Shown: in pieces, positions 9,728-16,720 of the stretch | How the letters are laid out: each line of letters starts with the position of its first letter | Numbering within the stretch: the first letter of the stretch is position 1 | Source of the DNA: Sedimenticola sp. | GTDB taxonomy: Bacteria; Pseudomonadota; Gammaproteobacteria; Chromatiales; Chromatiaceae | Length of the DNA: 40,612 nt | Direction of reading: 5' to 3' | Assembly: GCA_027068795.1 (NCBI GenBank) | Contig: JAMOMB010000090.1 | Coordinates: 1-40,612, forward strand | The notes under the pieces: generated by a model | What the model saw: only the letters and a program-made list of their open reading frames with translations | The model's database searches: none | What the model was told of the DNA's origin: nothing | Made by a program: the position numbers and the translations under genes

Positions 9728-10123
9728 CTATTCTCCTTTCAAGGCTCCTATCAATCCTTTAAATTTGCGATCCAGAAATGTCAGGCTTGCCTGATAGCGC
9801 AGGGCATTTTCGGAGAATGCGGATTTCTCCAGCTGCGCATCCACGGTATTCCCGTCCAGAGAAGAATGGTTGGGTACGCGGTAGAGTGTAGTGAGGCTGG
9901 TTGAATCTCCGGAAACAGCCAAATGCCTGGCATGGGTTTGCTGCAGGCCTTTGCTTGACCCACTGCTGGTGCGGGAAAGCACTGAGCGAAAATCAATATC
10001 CCGGGCTTTGAACCCGGGGGTATCAGCGTTGGCGATATTGGACGCAAGCAATTCGGTGCGTTTTGCACGCACATCGAGCGCCTTGGCATGAATACCCAGA
10101 GCAGAATCGAATGATAGCGGCAT
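9728..10123 (-). CDS. flgB: Proximal rod protein FlgB
   Basis: FlgB is the first axial rod component in the operon. From the ATG at 10123 (GGAG six bases upstream) it has 131 residues: LGIHAKALDVRAKRTELLAS and NIANADTPGFKARDIDFRSV at the N-terminus, LEKSAFSENALRYQASLTFL at the C-terminus. A TTG at 10135 is in frame but would place the ribosome site inside the gene, so it is rejected. A sigma-54 promoter with a predicted start 25 bases upstream drives it, making this the first gene of flgBCDEFGHIJ. Confidence 0.97.
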   Translation of the reverse strand: MPLSFDSALGIHAKALDVRAKRTELLASNIANADTPGFKARDIDFRSVLSRTSSGSSKGLQQTHARHLAVSGDSTSLTTLYRVPNHSSLDGNTVDAQLEKSAFSENALRYQASLTFLDRKFKGLIGALKGE

Positions 10124-10159
10124 ATTGTTCTCCAACTTAAATATTTGTTGAAGAATTAT

Positions 10160-10173
10160 GCGATATTCATGCC
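10160..10173 (-). promoter_or_regulatory. Sigma-54 promoter of the flgB operon
   Basis: Leftward the sequence reads TTGGCATGAATATCGCATAA. It contains the -24 TGGCA, then GG-N10-GC spacing (GG at 10173-10172, GC at 10161-10160), and TCGCA at -12 (consensus TTGCW, one mismatch). The predicted start is near 10148, 25 bases before the flgB ATG, leaving room for the GGAG ribosome site. FleQ-dependent class II flagellar operons use this promoter type. Confidence 0.75.
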
Positions 10174-10237
10174 AATATAAAATTTACCTAAATAATCAAT
10201 TGCTTAAGCAGCAATCACATTTTTTCCTTTATGCCAA

Positions 10238-10253
10238 CGGCAATAGATTGCCG
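10238..10253. promoter_or_regulatory. FleQ-box-like palindrome between flgB and flgA
   Basis: CGGCAAT-AG-ATTGCCG is a perfect 7-bp inverted repeat. Its inner 14 bases, GGCAATAGATTGCC, agree at 11 of 14 positions with the Pseudomonas FleQ site as I recall it (GTCAATAAATTGAC). It lies about 75 bases upstream of the flgB -24 element, a normal enhancer distance, and about 320 bases from the flgA promoter. The remaining intergenic DNA (10174-10573) is AT-rich and shows no gene. Confidence 0.5.
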
Positions 10254-10573
10254 CTCCCGGCAGAAATTTCGGCCCCTCACCGACAGAAAGCCCAAATGGG
10301 AAAACAGGCCTTTTTCCTGTGCTCTATCATAGGAAATACCCTTAACTCAATATTTTCAAAAGAAAAAAGTTATGGCTATTTTCAATCAAGAGCATTTCCA
10401 ATATCCGTCAAAATTCTGTCTTGGGGAAACAGGCTCATGCGGCTGCAAGTTTATTTGGCGAATAGACATACTAAGAGCTTTTCTGGGCATTGAGGGTAAT
10501 TTAAAGTGTTATCAACAGGTTACTGATTTTCTCCAGCAAGCCGAACGGTGGCGCCAACATGAAAGCAATATCC

Positions 10574-10587
10574 GGCATGGAAATTGC
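10574..10587 (+). promoter_or_regulatory. Sigma-54 promoter of flgA
   Basis: The sequence is CCGGCATGGAAATTGCTGA. It has GG (10574-10575), ten bases, GC (10586-10587), with -24 GGCAT and a perfect -12 TTGCT. The predicted start is near 10599. That is one base before the first in-frame ATG of the open frame (10600), so flgA translation must begin further downstream. It is divergent from the flgB sigma-54 promoter. Confidence 0.78.
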
Positions 10588-10642
10588 TGAATACATGACA
10601 TGGAGACAAAACACCTTATTCGTACAAAGCACACTGCCATGC

Positions 10643-10760
10643 CCAAGGAATCTTTCAGCAAGCCGTCATCCCGGCGCAGACCGGGATCCAATGCCCTGAT
10701 GTTGCCCAATTCCGGCCTGCGGCGAAATGGTATGGATGGACTTGTTCAGCGCTTCCCCAA
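10643..10760. repeat. Inverted-repeat element, copy 1, in the flgA 5' region
   Basis: A block of about 118 bases is alignable with 36747-36859. A central 40-base stretch (here 10667-10706) agrees at about 34 positions. It contains a small hairpin ATCCCGG-CGCAGA-CCGGGAT. The right end TTCAGCGCTTCCCCAAGC (10745-10762), read in reverse, resembles the TTAAGGAAGCNCTGA terminus of the other copies. The left end is more eroded (AAGGAATCTTTCAG). It sits between the sigma-54 promoter and the FlgA signal peptide and is transcribed in the flgA leader. Confidence 0.65.
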
Positions 10761-11466
10761 GCTGCGAATTCCTCTATGTATAGGATTGTCCCTGATGTTG
10801 TTGCTACCCGCACAGGCCGGGGAAGCCGCCGCAGTGCAAAACCAGAAATCCATACTGGAAGCCGCAGAATCATTTATTAAGGCTTACAGCGCAAATCTTC
10901 ATGAGACGCCTACTGAAATCACCATGGGAAGATTGGATCCACGCCTGAAACTGGCTGCATGCGAGGGGCCGCTGGAAACTTTCCTGCCCACTGGGGGCCG
11001 CACCTTGGGGAATACCAGCATTGGAGTGCGTTGCACTCATCCCAAGCCCTGGACCTTGTATGTCCCGGTTACGGTCAATGTGTACAAGCAGGTCGTGGTT
11101 GCCACAGACGCTCTTCCCCGGGGGACGATTCTTAGCAAGGAGCAGATTAAGGTAGCCAAGCGCAATCTGGCTAAATTGCCGCAAGGTTACTATGTGAACC
11201 CGGAGAAGCTGATTGGAATGAAGCTGAAGCGCAATATTTCAGGCGGCCTTCCCTTGACCCCGGTAATGGTTGAGGCGCCCCGGATCATCAAACGCGGGCA
11301 ACGGGTCACGCTGATTGCCAAAATTAGTGGTATAACCGTGCGCATGCCCGGCAAGGCCCTGGCACATGCATCTGCCGGAGACCACCTTCAAGTAAAGAAT
11401 CTTTCATCGAAAAGAATTGTCGAGGGCGTGGTGACCTCCTCTGGAGAAGTAAAAGTTGGAACCTGA
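10732..11466 (+). CDS. flgA: Flagellar P-ring assembly chaperone FlgA
   Basis: FlgA is a periplasmic chaperone that helps FlgI form the P-ring. The SAF-type C-terminal region is clear: VVVATDALPRGTILSKEQIK, GMKLKRNISGGLPLTPVMVE and the closing VKNLSSKRIVEGVVTSSGEV. The frame is open from 10600, but the promoter start near 10599 and the signal peptide (MDGLVQRFPKLRIPLCIGLS then LMLLLPAQA, cut before GEAAA) favour the ATG at 10732, giving 244 residues. ATGs at 10639 and 10699 are alternatives; none has a good ribosome site. The first codons after the chosen start come from the end of a repeat element. Divergent from flgB, it precedes flgM by 122 bases. Confidence 0.9.
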   Translation: MDGLVQRFPKLRIPLCIGLSLMLLLPAQAGEAAAVQNQKSILEAAESFIKAYSANLHETPTEITMGRLDPRLKLAACEGPLETFLPTGGRTLGNTSIGVRCTHPKPWTLYVPVTVNVYKQVVVATDALPRGTILSKEQIKVAKRNLAKLPQGYYVNPEKLIGMKLKRNISGGLPLTPVMVEAPRIIKRGQRVTLIAKISGITVRMPGKALAHASAGDHLQVKNLSSKRIVEGVVTSSGEVKVGT

Positions 11467-11518
11467 AACAGGTTTTCTCAGCATATTGCAGCAATCGGAA
11501 AAACGTCAAAAAATTGAC

Positions 11519-11545
11519 TTAAGTTTCTCTCATGCCCGCCGACTC
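11519..11545 (+). promoter_or_regulatory. Sigma-28 promoter of flgM
   Basis: TTAAGTTT (11519-11526), 11 bases, then GCCGACTC (11538-11545), close to TAAAGTTT-N11-GCCGATAA. The implied start is near 11552, 37 bases before the flgM ATG. Read-through from flgA is also possible because no terminator is seen in the gap, which gives flgM the usual dual expression. Confidence 0.8.
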
Positions 11546-11588
11546 TACTATTAGAGCAGCATAATGAGAAAACCAGGAGACAAGAAAA

Positions 11589-11912
11589 ATGCCTATTGAT
11601 ATCAACGGCCTAAGTAATGCACAAGCCCCCAGATCCGGAGATTCCTCCCAGATCAAGGGATCGGCAAATGAATCTGCAAGTATTCAGCAAGATGCCACGG
11701 GAAAATCATCTGTCAGTGATACGGTCAGCCTGTCTGAAACGGCCATCCGTTTGGGACAAATTGGTGTTGCCGTAGAAAATCAGCCGGTGGTGGATACAAA
11801 ACGGGTGGAACAGGTAAAGCAGGCCATTATGGATGGCTCCTATTCGGTTGACCCGGTGCGTATTGCGGAACGCATGATGGAATTTGATATGGCCCTCAAG
11901 CCCAAAGACTGA
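11589..11912 (+). CDS. flgM: Anti-sigma-28 factor FlgM
   Basis: FlgM binds and holds FliA until the hook is complete, then is exported. It is a small protein of 107 residues with a disordered, polar N-terminus (MPIDINGLSNAQAPRSGD) and a C-terminal sigma-binding half: VDTKRVEQVKQAIMDGSYSV and DPVRIAERMMEFDMALK. This half is the conserved family signature. AGGAGA precedes the ATG by 8 bases. It lies between flgA and flgN, the standard order. Confidence 0.95.
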   Translation: MPIDINGLSNAQAPRSGDSSQIKGSANESASIQQDATGKSSVSDTVSLSETAIRLGQIGVAVENQPVVDTKRVEQVKQAIMDGSYSVDPVRIAERMMEFDMALKPKD

Positions 11913-11917
11913 TTGCA

Positions 11918-12412
11918 ATGATGCAGTCTGAAGAAACCGATTTTCACCGCCACCTTTATTCGCTGCTGGATCAAGAGCTTAACCACATGGGTGAGCTAAA
12001 GCAGATTCTTGATAGCGAAACTGCGGTATTGACCTATGAACGGAATACCGATGAGCTGCTGCAGCTTATTGCAGAAAAAGATGCAAAGGTTGCAGCACTG
12101 AAAGAGCTGGAAACCGAACGCAATCAGCTTTTCAACAGCATTGGTGTAAACACTCATCCCCAGGACATTACCCAGTTTCTTCGCATAGAAGTAGAAGCCC
12201 GTCCCCTGCTTCCACTGTGGCAACAGCTGCTTGAACTGGCTACCCAGTGCCAGGAAAGCAACCGGCTGAATGGCACGATTATAAAACTGGATTCTCAACA
12301 TCTGCAGCAGGCGCTAAACCTGCTTCGAGAAGAAAATACAAGCAATTGCAATTATGACCCCCAAGGCTGCACAGCCCCGTCAAACACTTCCCGTTTGCTG
12401 GGCCAGGCCTGA
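11918..12412 (+). CDS. flgN: Flagellar export chaperone FlgN
   Basis: FlgN is the cytoplasmic chaperone for FlgK and FlgL. The 164-residue protein is almost entirely helical with a heptad-like core (LYSLLDQELNHMGELKQILD, LLQLIAEKDAKVAALKELET) and a C-terminal NRLNGTIIKLDSQHLQQALN that matches the FlgN substrate-binding helix. It starts 5 bases after flgM. Two tandem ATGs (11918 and 11921) are equally possible starts. Its clients are encoded at the far end of the leftward operon. Confidence 0.88.
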   Translation: MMQSEETDFHRHLYSLLDQELNHMGELKQILDSETAVLTYERNTDELLQLIAEKDAKVAALKELETERNQLFNSIGVNTHPQDITQFLRIEVEARPLLPLWQQLLELATQCQESNRLNGTIIKLDSQHLQQALNLLREENTSNCNYDPQGCTAPSNTSRLLGQA

Positions 12413-12499
12413 TAGAGGCTTTCCGCGCCAATATCCCGACTCACTGCTTGCTTTTTTTGGATTCTGTTCACAAAAAACGGAAGTACGTCAAACCCCGGT

Positions 12500-12526
12500 T
12501 AAAGTTTTTACATTCCGCGCCGACAG
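12500..12526 (+). promoter_or_regulatory. Sigma-28 promoter of the diguanylate cyclase gene
   Basis: TAAAGTTT (12500-12507), 11 bases, GCCGACAG (12519-12526): a perfect -35 and 6 of 8 at -10 with exact spacing. The start would be near 12533, about 50 bases before the ATG. It places the cyclase in the late flagellar class. Confidence 0.85.
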
Positions 12527-12583
12527 AAATAGTCAGATAAACACTTTACCCTGTAGAGACGGATACCAAGCACCAAAATACCC

Positions 12584-14188
12584 ATGTCAAGCCCTAACCA
12601 AACCATTGACCAGGAAAGCATCCAGAGAAGCGCTGTAAAACTTTCGCCAGTTGCTGTCGGCTCAGAAAGCGACAAGCTGATGCGCAAGAACAAGCAGTAT
12701 TTTCAGGATATTCTGTTACGTTTGAGTTTTGCCGCCAATGGCTGGGATGAACAGCTGGACAAGGTATTGGAATCTCTGCAGGAAGATCTGCGAAACGCAA
12801 GTTTTCCAGACCTGAAGCGTATTTCCGAAAAGCTCTACCGCTTCTTGATGCAGGCCAGTGCAAACCGTCCCGCGCAAGCCGAACAGGTGGGACAGTTATT
12901 GAGTGATTTCTTGGCGCATTTGCAACTGCCGGATCAGTACCAGAAAGAATGGGAGCCGATTGTCAAAGGCTCACAGGATGCACGAACAAAAATCGAAATC
13001 GCAAACAATCTTGAAGCTTGCCTGCAGATTTTAAATCAGGCTCTTCAGGAAACCACCGAAAAACAAACAACAGCAAAAAGCCGTGGCCTGCTCTCTTCCT
13101 TGTTCAAAGGAACAAGCGAAGACAGCGGAAAAGGCAGCGGCGACACACTGGCGCAAATCAACGAAAAGATGTATTTGCTGCTGGATGATCTATCTGTGCC
13201 TTCCGAACTGGAGGAACAAGTAGAGAGTCTCAAGCAAACCCTGGCAGATGAACCAGAGCTGCAGCAAATACCGCAGGTGATTGAAGACATCACCAACCTG
13301 ATACGCAATATTCGCAGGGTAGTCAACCAGGAAAGAAAAGGGCTGGAGGATTTTCTCGGGCAACTGATGAATCGCCTGTCAATGATTGACGGCGCCTTGG
13401 AGGAATCCAATTCCACCAATCAAGCCATTCATAACTGCCATCACAAGCTGGAAGAGGAAATACAGGAACAAACCTGCCATATTGAGTCCCAGGCAAAATC
13501 AGCCACTGACCTCAGCCAGCTGAAATCCATGGTACAACAGCGAGTGGATGCCATCCGTAATCATATGGAAGAGTTCCAGCTTCAGGAACAAAAACTGGTG
13601 CAGGCCGCAGAAGAAAAAATGGAAGTATTGGTGCAGCGTCTGAATGAAGTAGAGAAGGAAACGGAAATCCTGCGCAAGAAAGTCAGTGAACACAACCTGC
13701 AAGCCTTCAATGACACACTAACCGGCATTCCAAATCGTCATGCCTATGAAGAGCGGCTTCAGCAGGAATACGCTCGCTGGAAACGCTATCATCAACCCCT
13801 TTCCATCATGGTTGTCGATATCGACAAGTTCAAGCAAATCAATGACAACTTTGGCCACCGGGCAGGTGACAAGGCGCTCAAGATCATTGCGGGACAACTA
13901 CAAAAGATGACCCGGGAAACAGATTTGATTGCCCGCTATGGCGGAGATGAATTTGTACTGCTTCTGCCAGAAACCAATGCCAAAGGCGCAATGGCAATTG
14001 CCGAAAAACTGCGGAATGCCGTGGAACAATGCGCCTTCCATTTCCGCAAGAAGAAAGTCACCATTACGGTTTCCTGCGGTATCAGTGAATATCGTAAAGG
14101 CGATACCCCTGAAGACGCCTTCGAACGGGCAGACCAGGCGCTCTATCAATCCAAACACAAAGGGCGCAATCAATTCACTGCTGCCTGA
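12584..14188 (+). CDS. Coiled-coil diguanylate cyclase (GGDEF)
   Basis: It makes c-di-GMP from two GTP. Of 534 residues, the first 350 or so are helical with no recognised sensor domain: residues 30-150 are helical, and a long coiled coil (about 285-370, LVQAAEEKMEVLVQRLNEVE) leads into the GGDEF domain (about 375-534). The active site is RYGGDEFVLLLPE (GGDEF 453-457) and the inhibitory I-site RETD (444-447) is five residues upstream, so it should be active and feedback-inhibited. No membrane span is visible, so it is cytoplasmic. It has its own sigma-28 promoter between flgN and pomA. Expression with the late flagellar genes suggests a role in motility control, but its signal is unknown. Confidence 0.93.
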   Translation: MSSPNQTIDQESIQRSAVKLSPVAVGSESDKLMRKNKQYFQDILLRLSFAANGWDEQLDKVLESLQEDLRNASFPDLKRISEKLYRFLMQASANRPAQAEQVGQLLSDFLAHLQLPDQYQKEWEPIVKGSQDARTKIEIANNLEACLQILNQALQETTEKQTTAKSRGLLSSLFKGTSEDSGKGSGDTLAQINEKMYLLLDDLSVPSELEEQVESLKQTLADEPELQQIPQVIEDITNLIRNIRRVVNQERKGLEDFLGQLMNRLSMIDGALEESNSTNQAIHNCHHKLEEEIQEQTCHIESQAKSATDLSQLKSMVQQRVDAIRNHMEEFQLQEQKLVQAAEEKMEVLVQRLNEVEKETEILRKKVSEHNLQAFNDTLTGIPNRHAYEERLQQEYARWKRYHQPLSIMVVDIDKFKQINDNFGHRAGDKALKIIAGQLQKMTRETDLIARYGGDEFVLLLPETNAKGAMAIAEKLRNAVEQCAFHFRKKKVTITVSCGISEYRKGDTPEDAFERADQALYQSKHKGRNQFTAA

Positions 14189-14237
14189 ACAGGAACCATT
14201 TTTTTTGGTTTATCAGCGGTTCCCATCCACATAACAT

Positions 14238-14264
14238 TAAAGTTTTCCCTCCCTCGACCGACAT
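14238..14264 (+). promoter_or_regulatory. Sigma-28 promoter of pomAB
   Basis: TAAAGTTT (14238-14245), 11 bases, ACCGACAT (14257-14264), a perfect -35 and 5 of 8 at -10 against GCCGATAA. The start would be near 14271, leaving a leader of about 88 bases before the stator genes. Stator genes are typical FliA targets. Confidence 0.75.
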
Positions 14265-14358
14265 TCTAGGCATGAGAAAAAAGCGGCGAATCATGTTGCC
14301 GCCCGTGAATAGACCAGCATAAAACGCAACACCAACCTCTTTCTGGGAGACTCATGAT

Positions 14359-15117
14359 ATGGATCTGGCAACACTAATCGGCCTGGTTGGCGCTTTGGCA
14401 GCCATTGCAGTCTCCATTATGCTTGGGGGTGATTTCGGCATGTTCGTGAATGTTCCTGGACTAATGATTGTCGTAGGTGGAACTTTCATGGTGACCCTGA
14501 TGAAATTCCCCCTCTCCCTGACCTTGAGTGCCTTCAAGGTGGCCGGAAAGGCATTTATTTATAAGCCCCAGAAACCTACAGAACTGATCGAGCAAAGCGT
14601 GGAACTGGCCAATATTGCCCGTAAGGAAGGCCTGCTTGGCCTGGAACAGGTGGAAGTAGAGAACAAATTTCTGAAAAAAGGCATCGAATTGCTGGTGGAC
14701 GGGCATGATTCGGAATTCGTGCGCAAAATGCTCAGTAAGGATATCAACCTTACTATCGAGAGAAATGAAGACGGCATCAACATCTTCAAAGCCATTGGTG
14801 ATGTAGCGCCCGCCATGGGGATGATCGGCACTCTGATCGGCCTGGTGCAAATGATGTCGAATATGGATGACCCAAAAGCCCTGGGGCCTGCCATGGCCGT
14901 GGCCCTGCTGACTACATTTTATGGCGCCGTAATCGCCAATGCCCTGGCGCTACCTATTGCAGACAAGCTGACCCACCGCAACAAGGAAGAACGGATCAAC
15001 AAGTCCATGATCCTGGAAGGCGTCAGTGCGATTCAGGAAGGACTGAATCCCAGAGTTATCGAAGGCATGCTGCAAAACTATCTCCCTGAAGGCTCAAAGC
15101 CGGAAAAAGCCGCTTGA
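14359..15117 (+). CDS. pomA: Flagellar stator protein PomA/MotA
   Basis: The ion-channel stator subunit that turns ion flow into torque, in the inner membrane. With 252 residues it matches PomA (about 253) rather than enterobacterial MotA (about 295). Start MDLATLIGLVGALAAIAVSI and the segment MFVNVPGLMIVVGGTFMVTL give the first two membrane spans. The large cytoplasmic loop (about 60-150) carries charged residues. Spans 3-4 contain GDVAPAMGMIGTLIGLVQMM and AMAVALLTTFYGAVIANALA. The similarity to PomA suggests sodium coupling, but ion choice cannot be settled from sequence alone. It is followed by pomB 33 bases later. Confidence 0.92.
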   Translation: MDLATLIGLVGALAAIAVSIMLGGDFGMFVNVPGLMIVVGGTFMVTLMKFPLSLTLSAFKVAGKAFIYKPQKPTELIEQSVELANIARKEGLLGLEQVEVENKFLKKGIELLVDGHDSEFVRKMLSKDINLTIERNEDGINIFKAIGDVAPAMGMIGTLIGLVQMMSNMDDPKALGPAMAVALLTTFYGAVIANALALPIADKLTHRNKEERINKSMILEGVSAIQEGLNPRVIEGMLQNYLPEGSKPEKAA

Positions 15118-15150
15118 CCATCGGGCAACGAGAATCTGTGGGACATCGCC

Positions 15151-16077
15151 ATGAGTGACAGCTGCGAACCAAAGAAATGCCCGGAAGGCATCCCCATGTG
15201 GGTAATGACCTTTGCGGATTTGATGTCATTGCTGCTTGCGTTCTTTGTGTTGCTGTTTTCCTTCTCGGAAATGGACGTACAAAAATACAAACAGGTTGCC
15301 GGTTCCATGAAGCAGGCTTTTGGCGTACAGAGACAGGTCAAAGTGAAGGATCCCCCGAAGGGGATCAATATCATCGCCCGCGAGTTTTCTCCCGGCCAAA
15401 CCCAACCCACCCCCATGAACCAGGTGCGCCAATCCACCATGGATGATTACCGGCAGTTTCCGGTTCTCGGTATGAATAAACCGAAGAAAACCGACTTGGA
15501 AAAAGAAGGCGAAAAGATCAAGTTGGCGCTCAAGGAAGAAATTGACAAGGGATTCATCGAAGTGGATATCGAAGATCAGAAGATCATCATCCGAATCCAG
15601 GAGAAAGGATCCTTTCCCTCGGGTAGCGCCAATATGATCGAGCCGTTCAAAGAAGTCATCACCAAGATCAACAAGGCCATACAACAAACCAGTGGCCGAA
15701 TCGTGGTGTCCGGGCATACGGATGATGTCCCCATCCACACCGATCATTTCCGCTCCAACTGGGAGTTGTCGGCATCCCGTGCAGTAACTGTACTCCATGA
15801 ACTCAGCAAAGACAGCATCATCGACAAAGAACGATTCGAGATTAAGGCGTTTGCCGACACCAGACCTCTGGCGCCCAATGACTCCGCGGAGAACCGGGCA
15901 AAGAACCGACGGGTAGAAGTGACATTGGAATACGGCAAGGACAAGGAAGGCAAGATGGAAGACATACAGCCATTGCAGCGGAAAAATGAAAAAAATCCGG
16001 CATCAGAGGCGACTGCCCCCCTCTCATCAACAACAAGCGCAGAAGATGAAATCAAGCCGCAGGTAAAAGAGGACTGA
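15151..16077 (+). CDS. pomB: Flagellar stator protein PomB/MotB
   Basis: Partner of PomA: one membrane span and a peptidoglycan anchor. The span (about residues 15-38) starts WVMTFADLMSLLLAFFVLLF with the channel Asp at residue 23. The plug/linker segment SEMDVQKYKQVAGSMKQAFG resembles PomB more than MotB. The OmpA-like domain (about 150-265) has IVVSGHTDDVPI and ENRAKNRRVEVTLE. A charged, low-complexity tail of about 40 residues follows. It has 308 residues, the usual size. Confidence 0.92.
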   Translation: MSDSCEPKKCPEGIPMWVMTFADLMSLLLAFFVLLFSFSEMDVQKYKQVAGSMKQAFGVQRQVKVKDPPKGINIIAREFSPGQTQPTPMNQVRQSTMDDYRQFPVLGMNKPKKTDLEKEGEKIKLALKEEIDKGFIEVDIEDQKIIIRIQEKGSFPSGSANMIEPFKEVITKINKAIQQTSGRIVVSGHTDDVPIHTDHFRSNWELSASRAVTVLHELSKDSIIDKERFEIKAFADTRPLAPNDSAENRAKNRRVEVTLEYGKDKEGKMEDIQPLQRKNEKNPASEATAPLSSTTSAEDEIKPQVKED

Positions 16078-16082
16078 ATACA

Positions 16083-16688
16083 ATGGAATCAAAATGCAAG
16101 GAACCCGTAGAACGACGCTGTTTTGTGCGTGTTGATGACAATGTCGTTCTGAAGTATCGCAAAGCCAGCAGCCTGGAGCTGCAAGCCGGAAAAGAAAACC
16201 TGCCTGCAAGCGCCAGAAGCTTTACCATCAAGGCGCAATTTGCCGCAATCGACCAGAAGTTTCGTCCAGTACGCAGCATTCTGGAACAACACGCCGGGGA
16301 GTTGGCAAGCTACCTGAAAGCAATTGACAAGAAGCTTGACCTGCTTGCCGATATGGCGTTTGAGATGGATCATGATCTGAGTAAACTGCCCACGCAAAAG
16401 GTCAGCCTCAGTGCCGGCGGCACCTCATTCCTGGCGCAAAAGCCGCTGGAACTGGGAACCTTGCTGGAGCTGTGGCTGCTGCTTCTGCCATCGAATACCG
16501 GCATTATCACTTATGCTACCGTTGTTTATTGCAAACGCTGCAATGATGGCGACGACAGCCGCTACCCCTACAAGATCGGCGTGGAATTCAAAAACATACG
16601 AGAAGAAGATGCAGACCTGATTACCTGCCATGTCCTCAGGAAAGAGGCGGATGACCGGCGAAAACGCTCCAAGATGCCCCACAAATAG
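16083..16688 (+). CDS. PilZ-family protein with helical insertion
   Basis: Likely a c-di-GMP effector or a degenerate relative, in the pomAB transcription unit (5 bases after pomB). Residues 11-16 read RRCFVR, giving the RxxxR motif (R12, R16). The second motif is SLSAGG (108-113), where the usual D/N of (D/N)xSxxG is Ser. Between the two lies a helical stretch of about 60 residues (about 45-100, DQKFRPVRSILEQH), so the domain is split unlike a canonical PilZ of about 100 residues; some Xanthomonas PilZ proteins have such an insert and tetramerise. Binding of c-di-GMP is therefore uncertain. A brake or stator-tuning role is plausible from context only. Confidence 0.75.
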   Translation: MESKCKEPVERRCFVRVDDNVVLKYRKASSLELQAGKENLPASARSFTIKAQFAAIDQKFRPVRSILEQHAGELASYLKAIDKKLDLLADMAFEMDHDLSKLPTQKVSLSAGGTSFLAQKPLELGTLLELWLLLLPSNTGIITYATVVYCKRCNDGDDSRYPYKIGVEFKNIREEDADLITCHVLRKEADDRRKRSKMPHK

Positions 16689-16720
16689 GCAACAAACCTT
16701 GAGTGCAAGTGCAGAACAGA

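Noticed and set aside
10600-10731. FlgA starting at the first ATG (10600)
   Set aside because: The predicted sigma-54 start is at about 10599, leaving no leader or ribosome site, and the 44 extra residues come from a repeat element and hide the signal peptide.
16689-16720. Bidirectional terminator between the PilZ gene and fleQ
   Set aside because: The 32-base gap has no inverted repeat or T-run on either strand.
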